A DNA stretch of 64,000 nt, taken from the NCBI RefSeq assembly GCF_900142985.1, contig NZ_LT670849.1:4542501-4606500 (forward strand), written 5' to 3'. How positions within the stretch are numbered: position 1 is the stretch's first letter; each line of letters opens with the position of its first letter. Under the pieces are notes generated by a model. It saw only the letters and a program-made list of their open reading frames with translations. It was not told the DNA's origin and searched no databases. This DNA is from Bradyrhizobium erythrophlei. Lineage in GTDB: Bacteria > Pseudomonadota > Alphaproteobacteria > Rhizobiales > Xanthobacteraceae. A program made the position numbers and the translations under genes. Positions 24,958 through 32,892 of the stretch are shown piece by piece.

Positions 24958-26247
24958 TTACGCAACACGCTGCCATTTCCTTCTCTGAGTCAGGGGTCGC
25001 AATCGCAGCTTGATGCGAGGTGGCAACAACGTGACCTGAGGCGTTGGCTTGCCCGCAGGAACACCGGATAAGATCTCGAGCTCACAGGAAGAGGAGAGCT
25101 CCAGCGCCAGCAATTGGAGTTCGAGCAAACCGAGGCCAATACCGACGCACGCGCGCGGACCAAGGCCAAAAGGCATGAAAGCTGGCGTGTTGTATGAGCG
25201 GTCCAGTCGGAAGCTGTCGGGATCAGTCCAGTAGCGTTCGTTACGCTGCATTTGCCATGAACTGATGATAAGTGAAGTTCCGCGATTGAGTTGAATTCCA
25301 CCAAGCTCCTGCGGCGCACGAACTTCTCGCGATAGCCAATAGAACGGCGGATAGAGCCTAAGAACCTCGCGCGCCACGCGAAGGCTGAGATCAGCCTTCG
25401 GCAGTTTCAACGGATCGATCTCTCCGGAATCGCCCATGACGGCTTCCGATTCTTCGGCGAGTCGGGTAGCAAGCCCTGGCACGGTCGCGAGATAATAAAG
25501 CAACCAAGCAGCGGCGTTTCCGGTCGTGTGATGACCGGCTAGCAATAGCAACAAGATTTCGTCTCGCATGTCGCCGGCTGATAAATTGAGACTTTCCAGC
25601 GCTTGCAACAACGTCGCTGAACTCGCGCGATTGCGAAGTCGGTCGACGACCGCCCCCATGATCGCACGGCTTTGGCCTAATTCGCGCCGCTTGATGAAGC
25701 TGCGCCACGGTGTTCGCGGCAACACGCGAAAAAGGCTATCCGCCATTTCTTCTTCCGCTATATGCACGGCTTCCATCAATGCGGATTCATCGGCCGCTGT
25801 TAGCGCGCCATTGCCGAATAGGAGCGCGACTATGATCCGAAGAGCGAGTGGCGCTGTGACGTCATGAGCGTCGAATGACGGCTCACGGACCAACAGCGAA
25901 GCGTGCCTGCGTATTAGGCCAGCGATTTGCGGCACGAAGTCGTTCATGATGCCGCGCGCCAGATGCTGATGAATAACTCCCCGCCGTCGCTGGTGCTCTG
26001 GGCCGCTCAATGTGAGTGAGCTCGCGCCGATTACTGTCCGAAGCTTATGGACCAAACGCCCTTTATCGATCGCCGATTCGTCAGCCTTGAGAATACTCTT
26101 GGCGAGCGCTGCGTCGGTTACCAGATAAACCGGTGAGAGACCCAGGTTGAGCTGCACCAAAGGAGGCGCGTCCGGAGAGCTGTGCGTCTTAAATAGCTCG
26201 AGTGGATTATGCAGAAAGGCGCTCACGTCCGAAAACGGATGCTTCAT
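24958..26247 (-). CDS. Cytochrome P450, coupled to the LuxI-type synthase
   Basis: A 429-residue class-I bacterial P450. All landmarks are present: the I-helix AGHHTTGNAAAW (acid/alcohol pair region AGxxTT), the K-helix ExxR in REVLRLYP, and the heme-binding loop FMPFGLGPRACVGIGLGLLE with the cysteine ligand. No signal or anchor, so it is soluble and needs a ferredoxin partner, which is not nearby. Its ATG lies 41 bases inside the 3' end of the LuxI gene, so the two are translated from one mRNA. That context suggests it oxidises the acyl-homoserine lactone, its acyl precursor, or a metabolite made under its control. Confidence 0.92.
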   Translation of the reverse strand: MKHPFSDVSAFLHNPLELFKTHSSPDAPPLVQLNLGLSPVYLVTDAALAKSILKADESAIDKGRLVHKLRTVIGASSLTLSGPEHQRRRGVIHQHLARGIMNDFVPQIAGLIRRHASLLVREPSFDAHDVTAPLALRIIVALLFGNGALTAADESALMEAVHIAEEEMADSLFRVLPRTPWRSFIKRRELGQSRAIMGAVVDRLRNRASSATLLQALESLNLSAGDMRDEILLLLLAGHHTTGNAAAWLLYYLATVPGLATRLAEESEAVMGDSGEIDPLKLPKADLSLRVAREVLRLYPPFYWLSREVRAPQELGGIQLNRGTSLIISSWQMQRNERYWTDPDSFRLDRSYNTPAFMPFGLGPRACVGIGLGLLELQLLALELSSSCELEILSGVPAGKPTPQVTLLPPRIKLRLRPLTQRRKWQRVA

Positions 26248-26854
26248 CGATGATCTCCATGGATTGTGTCAGTTCGAGCAGTGCCTTCACGGCAGGCGTG
26301 GGCTTTCGCGAAATCGGTATTTCGCCGGCAACCGCAAGGATCCATCGCCCGTCGTCGTGAAACCCGACAATCTGAACGTCGCCATATCGGGACGTCGAAA
26401 GGCCAATCCGATTAAGCAGCCGTTCGTGAGATAGCTCAGCCAGAGCTACCAAAGCTGCGGCGTTGCGCGCCAACGCGAAGCGGACCATGAGGCTGTAGAG
26501 CACAGTGCTGGCCTGCCGGTGTGCGGCAAGCACCCCGAACCGACTAATCTCGACGTAATCGGCCGACTTCGGAAACGACCGATTGGAAGCCATGTGCGAA
26601 AATATCGTGTGAGCCAGATAGGGCCGGTCGCAGCTTATGGCTCGAAAGCAGCCGATGATTTGACCTTCGGCCGATAGGGCGCAGTAGATCGCGTCTTCGG
26701 TGTCGAACTCGTCGCGTTCGCAGCCGTTCTCGACCGCCAGCATCCAGCCCAGTTCGCGGACGAACAGCGCGTGACGTAACCGAAGTAGCGACAGTGCTAG
26801 GTCGGGGTTCGTCGCGGCCGAGAAAAACACCGCTTTGTATTTAGGTTGCTGCAA
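26207..26854 (-). CDS. LuxI-family acyl-homoserine-lactone synthase
   Basis: A 215-residue autoinducer synthase that joins S-adenosylmethionine to an acyl carrier (acyl-ACP or acyl-CoA). The invariant residues of the family are all visible: R27, F31 and W37 in RLRHALFVRELGW, D48 and D51 in RDEFD, R71 in GCFRAI, E102 and R105 in VEISRF. The start is TTG 26854 behind GGGGCGGCAAG. The acyl substrate cannot be read from sequence. It overlaps the P450 gene by 41 bases, and the LuxR gene diverges from it, with starts 92 bases apart. Confidence 0.9.
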   Translation of the reverse strand: MQQPKYKAVFFSAATNPDLALSLLRLRHALFVRELGWMLAVENGCERDEFDTEDAIYCALSAEGQIIGCFRAISCDRPYLAHTIFSHMASNRSFPKSADYVEISRFGVLAAHRQASTVLYSLMVRFALARNAAALVALAELSHERLLNRIGLSTSRYGDVQIVGFHDDGRWILAVAGEIPISRKPTPAVKALLELTQSMEIIDEASVFGRERLSA

Positions 26855-26922
26855 CTTGCCGCCCCAAAGCCGTATTGCGCCAGCCGTAGGAAGATGATGG
26901 GATCGGCATTAAATTTATATTG

Positions 26923-26932
26923 GGAATTTTCC
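26923..26932. promoter_or_regulatory. Candidate operator between luxI and luxR genes
   Basis: GGAATTTTCC, with GGAA/TTCC arms, is the only obvious dyad in the 92-bp divergent intergenic space. It could be a short lux-box-like site, but its arms are shorter than usual and it lies 15 bases upstream of the LuxR ATG. Confidence 0.25.
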
Positions 26933-26946
26933 TAAGGTTTGAGCGG

Positions 26947-27714
26947 ATGAGCGTTCTTGAAGACGATTTAAGCGCGTTAGAGGCCTGCGGCTCGCTCGCG
27001 GAAATTCGTAGGGTTTTCCAACGCATTATCGAGGATTATGGATTTAGCTCGTTCGGCTTCATGGACGCCTCCCATCCATGGGAAGACAACCCCCTCCTTG
27101 TCTCCACGCATAGCACGGCATGGATCGATACCTATCGTGCTGAAAACTTCATCGCTACCGATCCTTGCTTGGCTTTGGCTCGTCGCACAAATTTGCCTTT
27201 TCACTGGGGGAGCGTGCCGCTTCCGACAGTGACAGGCAAACGCAAGCCCGGAGCGATCAAAACCATGGAGGCGGCTCGCGACTTTGGTGTCAACGAGGGT
27301 CTCACTATCCCGGTCCACTATAACGATGCGCTAGGTCGACGTTATAGCAGCGTCTGCGCGCTATTCTGGAAGGATCCTGCCAACCGCTTCTATGCTAGCC
27401 TCAAGCTTAACAGCGTACAACTGCATCTCATTTTACTCTATCTCGCACAGAAGATCGTGGATCTATATGCCGTCGAAATAAGAGCCCAAACCCGAAACTT
27501 TGGCGAACTTCATGCATCACCGTTGACGGATCGTGAGAAGGAAGTCCTCAAATGGGCTGGCATGGGCAAGACCTCTGAGGAAACAGCGGTCATTCTCAAT
27601 GTGAGCCACAAGACCGTTGAGGCTCATATTAAAAGCGCGACTATTAAACTTGGCGCCACTAATAAGACGCAGGCGACGGTCCAAGCGGTTTACCGTGGCT
27701 TGATAGATATCTGA
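26947..27714 (+). CDS. LuxR-family quorum-sensing regulator
   Basis: A 255-residue protein from ATG 26947 (a TTG at 26920 is in frame but lies in the putative promoter). The N-terminal autoinducer-binding domain keeps the TraR-type pocket residues: W and Y in TAWIDTY, DP in ATDPCLA, W in PFHWG and a late G in NEGLTIP. The C-terminal helix-turn-helix starts at LTDREKEVLKWAGMGKTSEE and ends near NKTQATVQAV. It is the cognate receptor by position: divergent and adjacent to the LuxI gene. Confidence 0.9.
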   Translation: MSVLEDDLSALEACGSLAEIRRVFQRIIEDYGFSSFGFMDASHPWEDNPLLVSTHSTAWIDTYRAENFIATDPCLALARRTNLPFHWGSVPLPTVTGKRKPGAIKTMEAARDFGVNEGLTIPVHYNDALGRRYSSVCALFWKDPANRFYASLKLNSVQLHLILLYLAQKIVDLYAVEIRAQTRNFGELHASPLTDREKEVLKWAGMGKTSEETAVILNVSHKTVEAHIKSATIKLGATNKTQATVQAVYRGLIDI

Positions 27715-27873
27715 AGAGTTGCCTGCCCCGAGACACTTTTTAACGCGGCAAGCCGACCGTAAAAGTAACAATAATATGCACGAACCGCTGCGGACATGGG
27801 CGCTCGCCCCGTTGACGGAACAAAGGTTACGCCAGGGCTGCTCTTTCAACCTTCGAAATCGGGCGTCCTCTCG

Positions 27874-28476
27874 TCACGGCGTCGTGGTGGTCGCCGGATG
27901 CAGGGATTGCGGAGCGTGATGACGCGGCTCGCGCGGGGCAGGACGCTCGGATGGGTCGCGGCCGAGCTTGGATTGCAGCTCGATCAGATCAGTGAATACA
28001 TCGGTCTGACGCCGCAATTCGTCGGCGATCATCGATGGCTGGCTTGAAATTGTTGAGATTACGGTGACGCGCACGCCGCGGCGCTGCACGGCTTCAACCA
28101 GGGGACGGAAGTCGCCGTCACCGGAGAATAACACGATCTGGTCGACATGCTCAGCGAGTTCCATCGCGTCAACGGCAAGCTCGATGTCCATGTTGCCCTT
28201 CACCTTGCGGCGGCCGCTGGCGTCGATGAATTCCTTGGTCGCCTTCGTGACTACGGTGAAGCCGTTGTAATCGAGCCAATCGATAAGCGGACGAATGGAC
28301 GAATATTCCTGATCTTCAATAATAGCGGTGTAGTAGAAGGCACGGACTAACGTCCCCCGACTTTGGAACTCCTTCAGAAGGCGCCTGTAGTCGATGTCGA
28401 AGCCGAGTGTCTTGGCGGTTGCGTAGAGATTGGCGCCGTCAATGAACAGCGCAATCCTGTTAGAAGAAGATGTCAT
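27874..28476 (-). CDS. NYN domain (LabA/DUF88-like) protein, copy B
   Basis: A 200-residue paralogue of the gene at 23773-24402, starting MTSSSNRIALFIDGANLYAT. The same acidic residues (FIDGAN, GNMDIELAVDAM, FSGDGDF) are kept and the two proteins differ at only a few positions across the domain, mostly in the C-terminal tail. The two genes are direct repeats ~4.1 kb apart, with similarity beginning at CAACCTTCGAAATCG beyond the stop codons. Probable RNase; the role is unknown. Confidence 0.88.
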   Translation of the reverse strand: MTSSSNRIALFIDGANLYATAKTLGFDIDYRRLLKEFQSRGTLVRAFYYTAIIEDQEYSSIRPLIDWLDYNGFTVVTKATKEFIDASGRRKVKGNMDIELAVDAMELAEHVDQIVLFSGDGDFRPLVEAVQRRGVRVTVISTISSQPSMIADELRRQTDVFTDLIELQSKLGRDPSERPAPREPRHHAPQSLHPATTTTP

Positions 28477-28972
28477 GCTGACCTTTTAGAAATTGATGCG
28501 GAAGCGATGAGCCCGCTGGTTCAATGTCCACTTGATTGTATTGTGCGTGGAAGTGGAGGCTCGTAATGCCTCAAGCGGCAACTGAAACCAACCCACGATC
28601 ACACTCATCTAATCCAATTAGTTTAAGTTTAAAATACTTTTTTGTAGAGGGAATTGGCGAAAATTAGGCAGGAAAAGCTTTCCCCGTTTTTGAAGTCGTC
28701 TTGAGTAAACGTGGCCGAGCGTGGAAATGGCAGGTGTGCACTACCACCGGCCGGCTGATCATGTGCGGGGCCGGGCCTAGCCGTCCCGCAGCCACATACA
28801 ATGCTTACAGGGCACTCTTTCTGCTTCTGCAGTCAGCCCCAAATCAACCGATTCGGCTGAGCAGTCCTGCTGGCGCGGGTCCCGATCCCTCGGGCCGCGG
28901 TCCTTCTCAGGCGCACCGTCGACGGATCTAGATACGACATGCCAGCGGAGTGATAAGTGCTGACGCGAGACG
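28477..28972. other. Intergenic, no convincing gene
   Basis: About 496 bp, AT-richer near 28600-28690 (TTTAAGTTTAAAATACTTTTTTG). It could hold the promoter for copy B of the NYN gene. No RNA gene or conserved frame seen. Confidence 0.35.
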
Positions 28973-29390
28973 TTAGATAGCCGCACCGGATGGACGGACC
29001 AGAACAGCGCTTGTCGCGGCTAAAGCGCTAATAGCGGCGCCAATCGTTGCAGCAATTTCGAATGCAGAAATCAGTGCGACGCCCGAAGATGCGATCACCG
29101 GCCCATGAGCGTGGTGGCGACCAGGCCGCTCGTACGCGCGATCGCGGTGTTGAGCCCGGACGCCGCGCCCGAGTGACAGCTATTGACCGACATGAGTACC
29201 GCTGTGGTAAGCGGAGCGACCGCGCCTGCCATTCCGACCGCAATTACGGTCATGGCGGGAAAGGCGCAAAGCCAGTAGCTCGTGCTCGATCCGGCACGCA
29301 GCATAAGTAGAAAGCCAACCGCGACAATGATTGGTCCCGTGACCAGTAGCGGGCGGAAGCGATAGCAATCGCGGAGCGATATGGAGTTGG
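28973..29390 (-). pseudogene. MFS drug-exporter fragment (DHA2-type), C-terminal
   Basis: Minus strand: VTGPIIVAVGFLLMLRAGSS, then FPAMTVIAVGMAGAVAPLTT and SGAASGLNTAIARTSGLVA, the C-terminal helices of a 14-TM (EmrB/QacA-like) exporter. After a frameshift near 29095 the last helix continues as FEIAATIGAAISALAATSAV and stops at 28973-28975. The N-terminal ten helices are gone. Confidence 0.7.
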
Positions 29391-29713
29391 GAGCGCAGTC
29401 AGCGCCGGATTGGAGGATCGAAATGGCAAACTGATATTTGTCGTGGCTGTCGCTACCGATGATGCTTGGGCGGCTTGCCGTAGCCGACTTCATCCTCACT
29501 CATTTAAATTCCGTGATAAACGGGAAATTCATGGCGGAGACCGGTTTCGCGGGACTGCATCCGCCACCAAGGATCATCTTTGGTTTCCAATGGCTTCGCC
29601 AGATGTCTGTTGAGACCAAAAAACGAGTCTCGTGCGACGTTCTTTGTGACTGGAGGTCGCACAGAGTGGATTGGCGCGCGACTTTTCGTATTTTCTCCTT
29701 CGCTCTCGTATCT
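29391..29713. other. Intergenic, no convincing gene
   Basis: About 320 bp between the MFS remnant and a doubtful small frame; nothing recognised. Confidence 0.3.
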
Positions 29714-29911
29714 TCACCCCGTTCGATACAGCGCGAAAATCCGATGATACAGGGCGCTTATTTGCTCGTCGTAGAACAGGATATTAGGGCGAGCAAAACG
29801 GACAATCTGTTCTGCCTGTCGCCGCAGAGTGTGCCGCTTGCTGCGGGACCACCAGCGAGCTAGCGCGGACACCTTGACATGCTCGACCTGGTAGAGGCGG
29901 GAAAAATGCAA
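29714..29911 (-). CDS. Doubtful small hypothetical protein (65 aa)
   Basis: A basic, aromatic-rich 65-residue frame starting MHFSRLYQVEHVKVSALARW. No ribosome binding site or recognised motif. It may be chance coding. Confidence 0.2.
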   Translation of the reverse strand: MHFSRLYQVEHVKVSALARWWSRSKRHTLRRQAEQIVRFARPNILFYDEQISALYHRIFALYRTG

Positions 29912-30048
29912 GAACCATCAAGGCTCATGGCGCGGCATCTCGACCGCGACCGTAAAGTCAAACTGTGAATCCTTAATGTTGCGGGTGCTCGCTCTGAAAA
30001 AAGGACACGTTTCAAGCTGAGCATCCATTTCTGAACTCGTTTATTTGC

Positions 30049-30306
30049 TCAAAACAATTTTGCCCGCGCGAATAGCACGCGCACCGCTTGAGTTGCCTGG
30101 ACATTTAGCATCCCGTTCTCAGCTGCTGCCTCTAGTGCGACCTTGGCTTCAGCGTGCAACGACCGATACTCCATCCATTCCACGGGGCTGAGGCTGGTAA
30201 TGAATCGGTAGGCCTGTCCGACGGTAGCAATGATAACAGGTTGGCCGTCGACTTTTAATTTGAACGTCGCTCTTAACAGGGTGTGAGAATCATATGCGCG
30301 TTTCAT
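30049..30306 (-). CDS. DUF982-like small protein (85 aa)
   Basis: An 85-residue protein: a two-strand start with VDGQPVIIATVGQAYRFITS, a helix around HAEAKVALEAAAENGML, and a final helix ending in VRVLFARAKLF. Order and length match the DUF982 family of short rhizobial proteins, often plasmid- or symbiosis-island-borne, function unknown. It stands alone between remnants. Confidence 0.6.
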   Translation of the reverse strand: MKRAYDSHTLLRATFKLKVDGQPVIIATVGQAYRFITSLSPVEWMEYRSLHAEAKVALEAAAENGMLNVQATQAVRVLFARAKLF

Positions 30307-30525
30307 TCGGCGTTACTCAATGGTTATGTGCCCTGAAGCAATCGACGTTTAGTGAGGCTGAGGCTTTCTTCGGCTGATGAGCCACGCAAATGTTGCCAGG
30401 GTAGTATAACGAGCGCGCCGGTGCCCAAGCCAATTCGCGCGGCCAATAAAAGGTTTGAGTGCGGACCACCTTCGCCGGTTTCCAGCGATATGGCCAAGCG
30501 ATACGCGGAGTTATCGCCGTGGACG

Positions 30526-31086
30526 TTAGCCGCCTCGCAGTTGACTGGTAATAGCATTGGCCGCCTTGAAGGTGAGCGCCGTCATGGTGATTGTACTGTT
30601 GCCGCAGGCGGTAGATGGCATGGCGCCGCCGCCTGGAAGGAATAGATTTTCGTGATCGTGAGAACGGCAGTTAACATCAACCACTGAGCTGGCTGGATCC
30701 GCGCCCATGATGGTGCCACCCATGATGTGTTTGCTCTGAACGAACTTTGGTGTGGCTTTGACGTCGATTGCGCCCATCGCCTCGGCAATGCGCCTGCCAA
30801 TTGGCACCGAATAGGTATCGGAGCATTTCCTGACATAATCACCGACGTCATAGTGGATGGCTGGTTTGGGGAGACCAAGCCAATCCTTCTTGTCCGAGAG
30901 TGTCATGCGATTATTCGGATCAGGCAGCATTTCGTGCGCCACCACGATGTCGGCTGTACAGGCGGTCATGCGGCGGATATCTTCATCGAGCGCCTTGCCG
31001 ACGAAACCTTTTTTCAATGCGGCGAAAGTAATGAAGCGATTGCGTCCGAAACCGAAATTGTAGTTAGTCGTGAAGAAACTATGACG
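30526..31086 (-). pseudogene. GMC-type dehydrogenase fragment (C-terminal)
   Basis: Minus strand from about 30954 downward reads NNRMTLSDKKDWLGLPKPAI, then SKHIMGGTIMGADPASSVVD and LFLPGGGAMPSTACGNSTIT. This is the C-terminal substrate domain of GMC oxidoreductases such as the gluconate dehydrogenase large subunit, with the conserved GN-x-T. The FAD-binding N-terminal two thirds are missing, so it cannot fold as an enzyme. The ~45 codons before 30954 look foreign. Confidence 0.75.
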
Positions 31087-31309
31087 CATTCGCTCGAAGC
31101 AGCCGCTGACCGGATTGAAAAGCACGCTGGTGCTCAATTGCGCAATGGGAGAGTGTCTGTGCCGGGGGTTGGAAGCCGGCATGCGTCCGCGGTTGCCAGG
31201 GATTGGACCACGGTTCGCTCAGACAGATATGACTTCTCGCCAAAAGAGCAAATAACGATGAAGGTGACGCTCTGGCTCCGATATTGGGCTGCTTGAGGGA
31301 GGGGACATA

Positions 31310-32218
31310 TTGCGTCACATTGCGTTGGTTGCGATTCTGTTGTTCGGCACCAGCCATGCAGCTTTGGCGGCGGACCCAGGGCGATGCCGGGATCTAAACC
31401 GCCGTTATACCACCAGCAAGTCCGAAATGAGCGCGATCGAAATGTCGTCGACACTGTTCGCCGCCGCCGAACGCAATTGTATCAACCTTGCGTCTGCATT
31501 GCTCGACCAAGGCGTCTCGGTGGATGCACGGGACCGGTTAGGCGCCCGACCTCTTAGCCGAGCGGCACGATCCGGCCATCTCGAGATGGTCGATCTCCTC
31601 TTGCAAAGGGGCGCGCCAATCAACGCGCGCGATCTAGCAGGCGCGACCGCGCTTTACGTTGCCGCCGAGCGCGGTCAGGTCTCCGTCGTGCAGCGTCTCA
31701 TCGACAAGGGGGCCGACATTGGTCTTAAAGGACGAAGTGGCACCTCACCGCTTGCGGTGGCCTCCTTCGCCGGCAGGAATCAGGTCGTCGGAATACTGCT
31801 CGCGCACGGAGCCGATGGCCGAGCGGCGGATGACACCGGCAAGCCACCGATCGTCTATGCCGCCGCGAGCGGCAGCCTTGATATTGTTCGGCAGTTGTTG
31901 GCCCAGGATATCGATATCAATGCGCGCTACGCCAACGATCTTACGTTACTAATGTGGGCAGCGGGCCCTGATCAAGCTGTCGCAGAGGCACAGGCTTTGG
32001 AGGTCGTTTCATATCTCGTCGATGCCGGAGCTCACGTCGATGATAGGGACGATCGCGGCCGCACGGCATTGATGACTGCCGCCGAAGGCAATCACACCGA
32101 TATCACCAGGTTCTTGCTCAGCCACGGTGCCGATCCGTCTCTTCGAGACAAGGCTGGCAAGAGCGCAGCTGATCTCACTACGCTATCGGCCTTGCGTGAA
32201 GAGTTGACGCGGCGCTGA
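31310..32218 (+). CDS. Exported ankyrin-repeat protein
   Basis: A 302-residue protein with a TTG start at 31310 behind a strong GGGAGGGG site. A signal peptide (IALVAILLFGTSHAALA) is followed by about seven ankyrin repeats (LGARPLSRAARSGHLEMVDL, GATALYVAAERGQVSVVQRL, GRTALMTAAEGNHTDITRFL and others). It is probably periplasmic and protein-binding. It converges on the cytochrome c / PQQ dehydrogenase genes with a 20-bp gap. Periplasmic ankyrin proteins near redox enzymes have been proposed to protect them, but that is inference here. Confidence 0.88.
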   Translation: MRHIALVAILLFGTSHAALAADPGRCRDLNRRYTTSKSEMSAIEMSSTLFAAAERNCINLASALLDQGVSVDARDRLGARPLSRAARSGHLEMVDLLLQRGAPINARDLAGATALYVAAERGQVSVVQRLIDKGADIGLKGRSGTSPLAVASFAGRNQVVGILLAHGADGRAADDTGKPPIVYAAASGSLDIVRQLLAQDIDINARYANDLTLLMWAAGPDQAVAEAQALEVVSYLVDAGAHVDDRDDRGRTALMTAAEGNHTDITRFLLSHGADPSLRDKAGKSAADLTTLSALREELTRR

Positions 32219-32238
32219 ATTGCCATCTCGGCACACGC

Positions 32239-32817
32239 TCACAGCCCCGCGAGATACTCTGCCAGCGCGGTCAGATCCTCGGGTGCAGTCGCGATCATCA
32301 GGTCGCTCATGCCGGGGTTGTTGCCGCGAGCGCGGGTTCGGAAGTCCGCCATGGTCTTCGCCAGATAGTCGCGGCCCTGGCCGGCCAAACGAGGCACCGT
32401 GCTATCGCCCTGGAAATGGTCGAGATGACAACCCGTACAGCCGATCGAACTGTTGGCGGTCAAAGCGCGCTGTGAAACATCTTTCGACGCGCGTGGTTGG
32501 CCGAGATCCGGCCACGGCTTCTTCGAGAAGTATTCGGCAACCGCAAGCATGTCGTCTCGTTCAAAGGTGGAGGCGATCGGCTGCATGATTTCGCTCCTGC
32601 GATCGCCACGCTTGAAATCGCGGAGCTGGATATAGAGATAGCCGGTCTGCTGTCCCCAGATAATTGGAATCGTCTTGTCGACCGGTTTGCCATTCTCGCC
32701 ATGGCACCCGGAACAGACCTGGACTTTCTCGTCCAGCGTCTGCGCGCACAGCGGCGTGATTGCGAACACCATCGCTGCCACGCTACCCGCGATAATGGAA
32801 TAAAACCTGATGCTCAT
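32239..32817 (-). CDS. Diheme c-type cytochrome (c4/c553-like)
   Basis: A 192-residue periplasmic cytochrome from ATG 32817 with signal peptide (IIAGSVAAMVFAITPLCA). There are two heme sites, CSGCH near residue 35 and CTGCH near residue 126, each followed by a possible axial methionine (EIMQPIAS, NPGMSDLM). It lies 75 bases downstream of the PQQ dehydrogenase, from which it should take electrons. A strong hairpin separates the two. The ATG at 32856 would add 13 residues before the signal peptide. Confidence 0.88.
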   Translation of the reverse strand: MSIRFYSIIAGSVAAMVFAITPLCAQTLDEKVQVCSGCHGENGKPVDKTIPIIWGQQTGYLYIQLRDFKRGDRRSEIMQPIASTFERDDMLAVAEYFSKKPWPDLGQPRASKDVSQRALTANSSIGCTGCHLDHFQGDSTVPRLAGQGRDYLAKTMADFRTRARGNNPGMSDLMIATAPEDLTALAEYLAGL

Positions 32818-32844
32818 CTTCGCTTTCGCCAGTTTCCAAAAGAA

Positions 32845-32866
32845 GCGGGACCGCAAGCGGTCCCGC
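32845..32866. promoter_or_regulatory. Perfect hairpin between PQQ dehydrogenase and cytochrome c
   Basis: GCGGGACCGC-AA-GCGGTCCCGC forms a perfect 10-bp stem. It lies between the dehydrogenase stop and the cytochrome start, with no T-run after it on the minus strand. It is more likely an mRNA stabiliser or attenuator that sets enzyme-to-cytochrome ratio than a full terminator. Confidence 0.6.
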
Positions 32867-32892
32867 CCGTCACTAGCTGATGCGCCTCGTTT

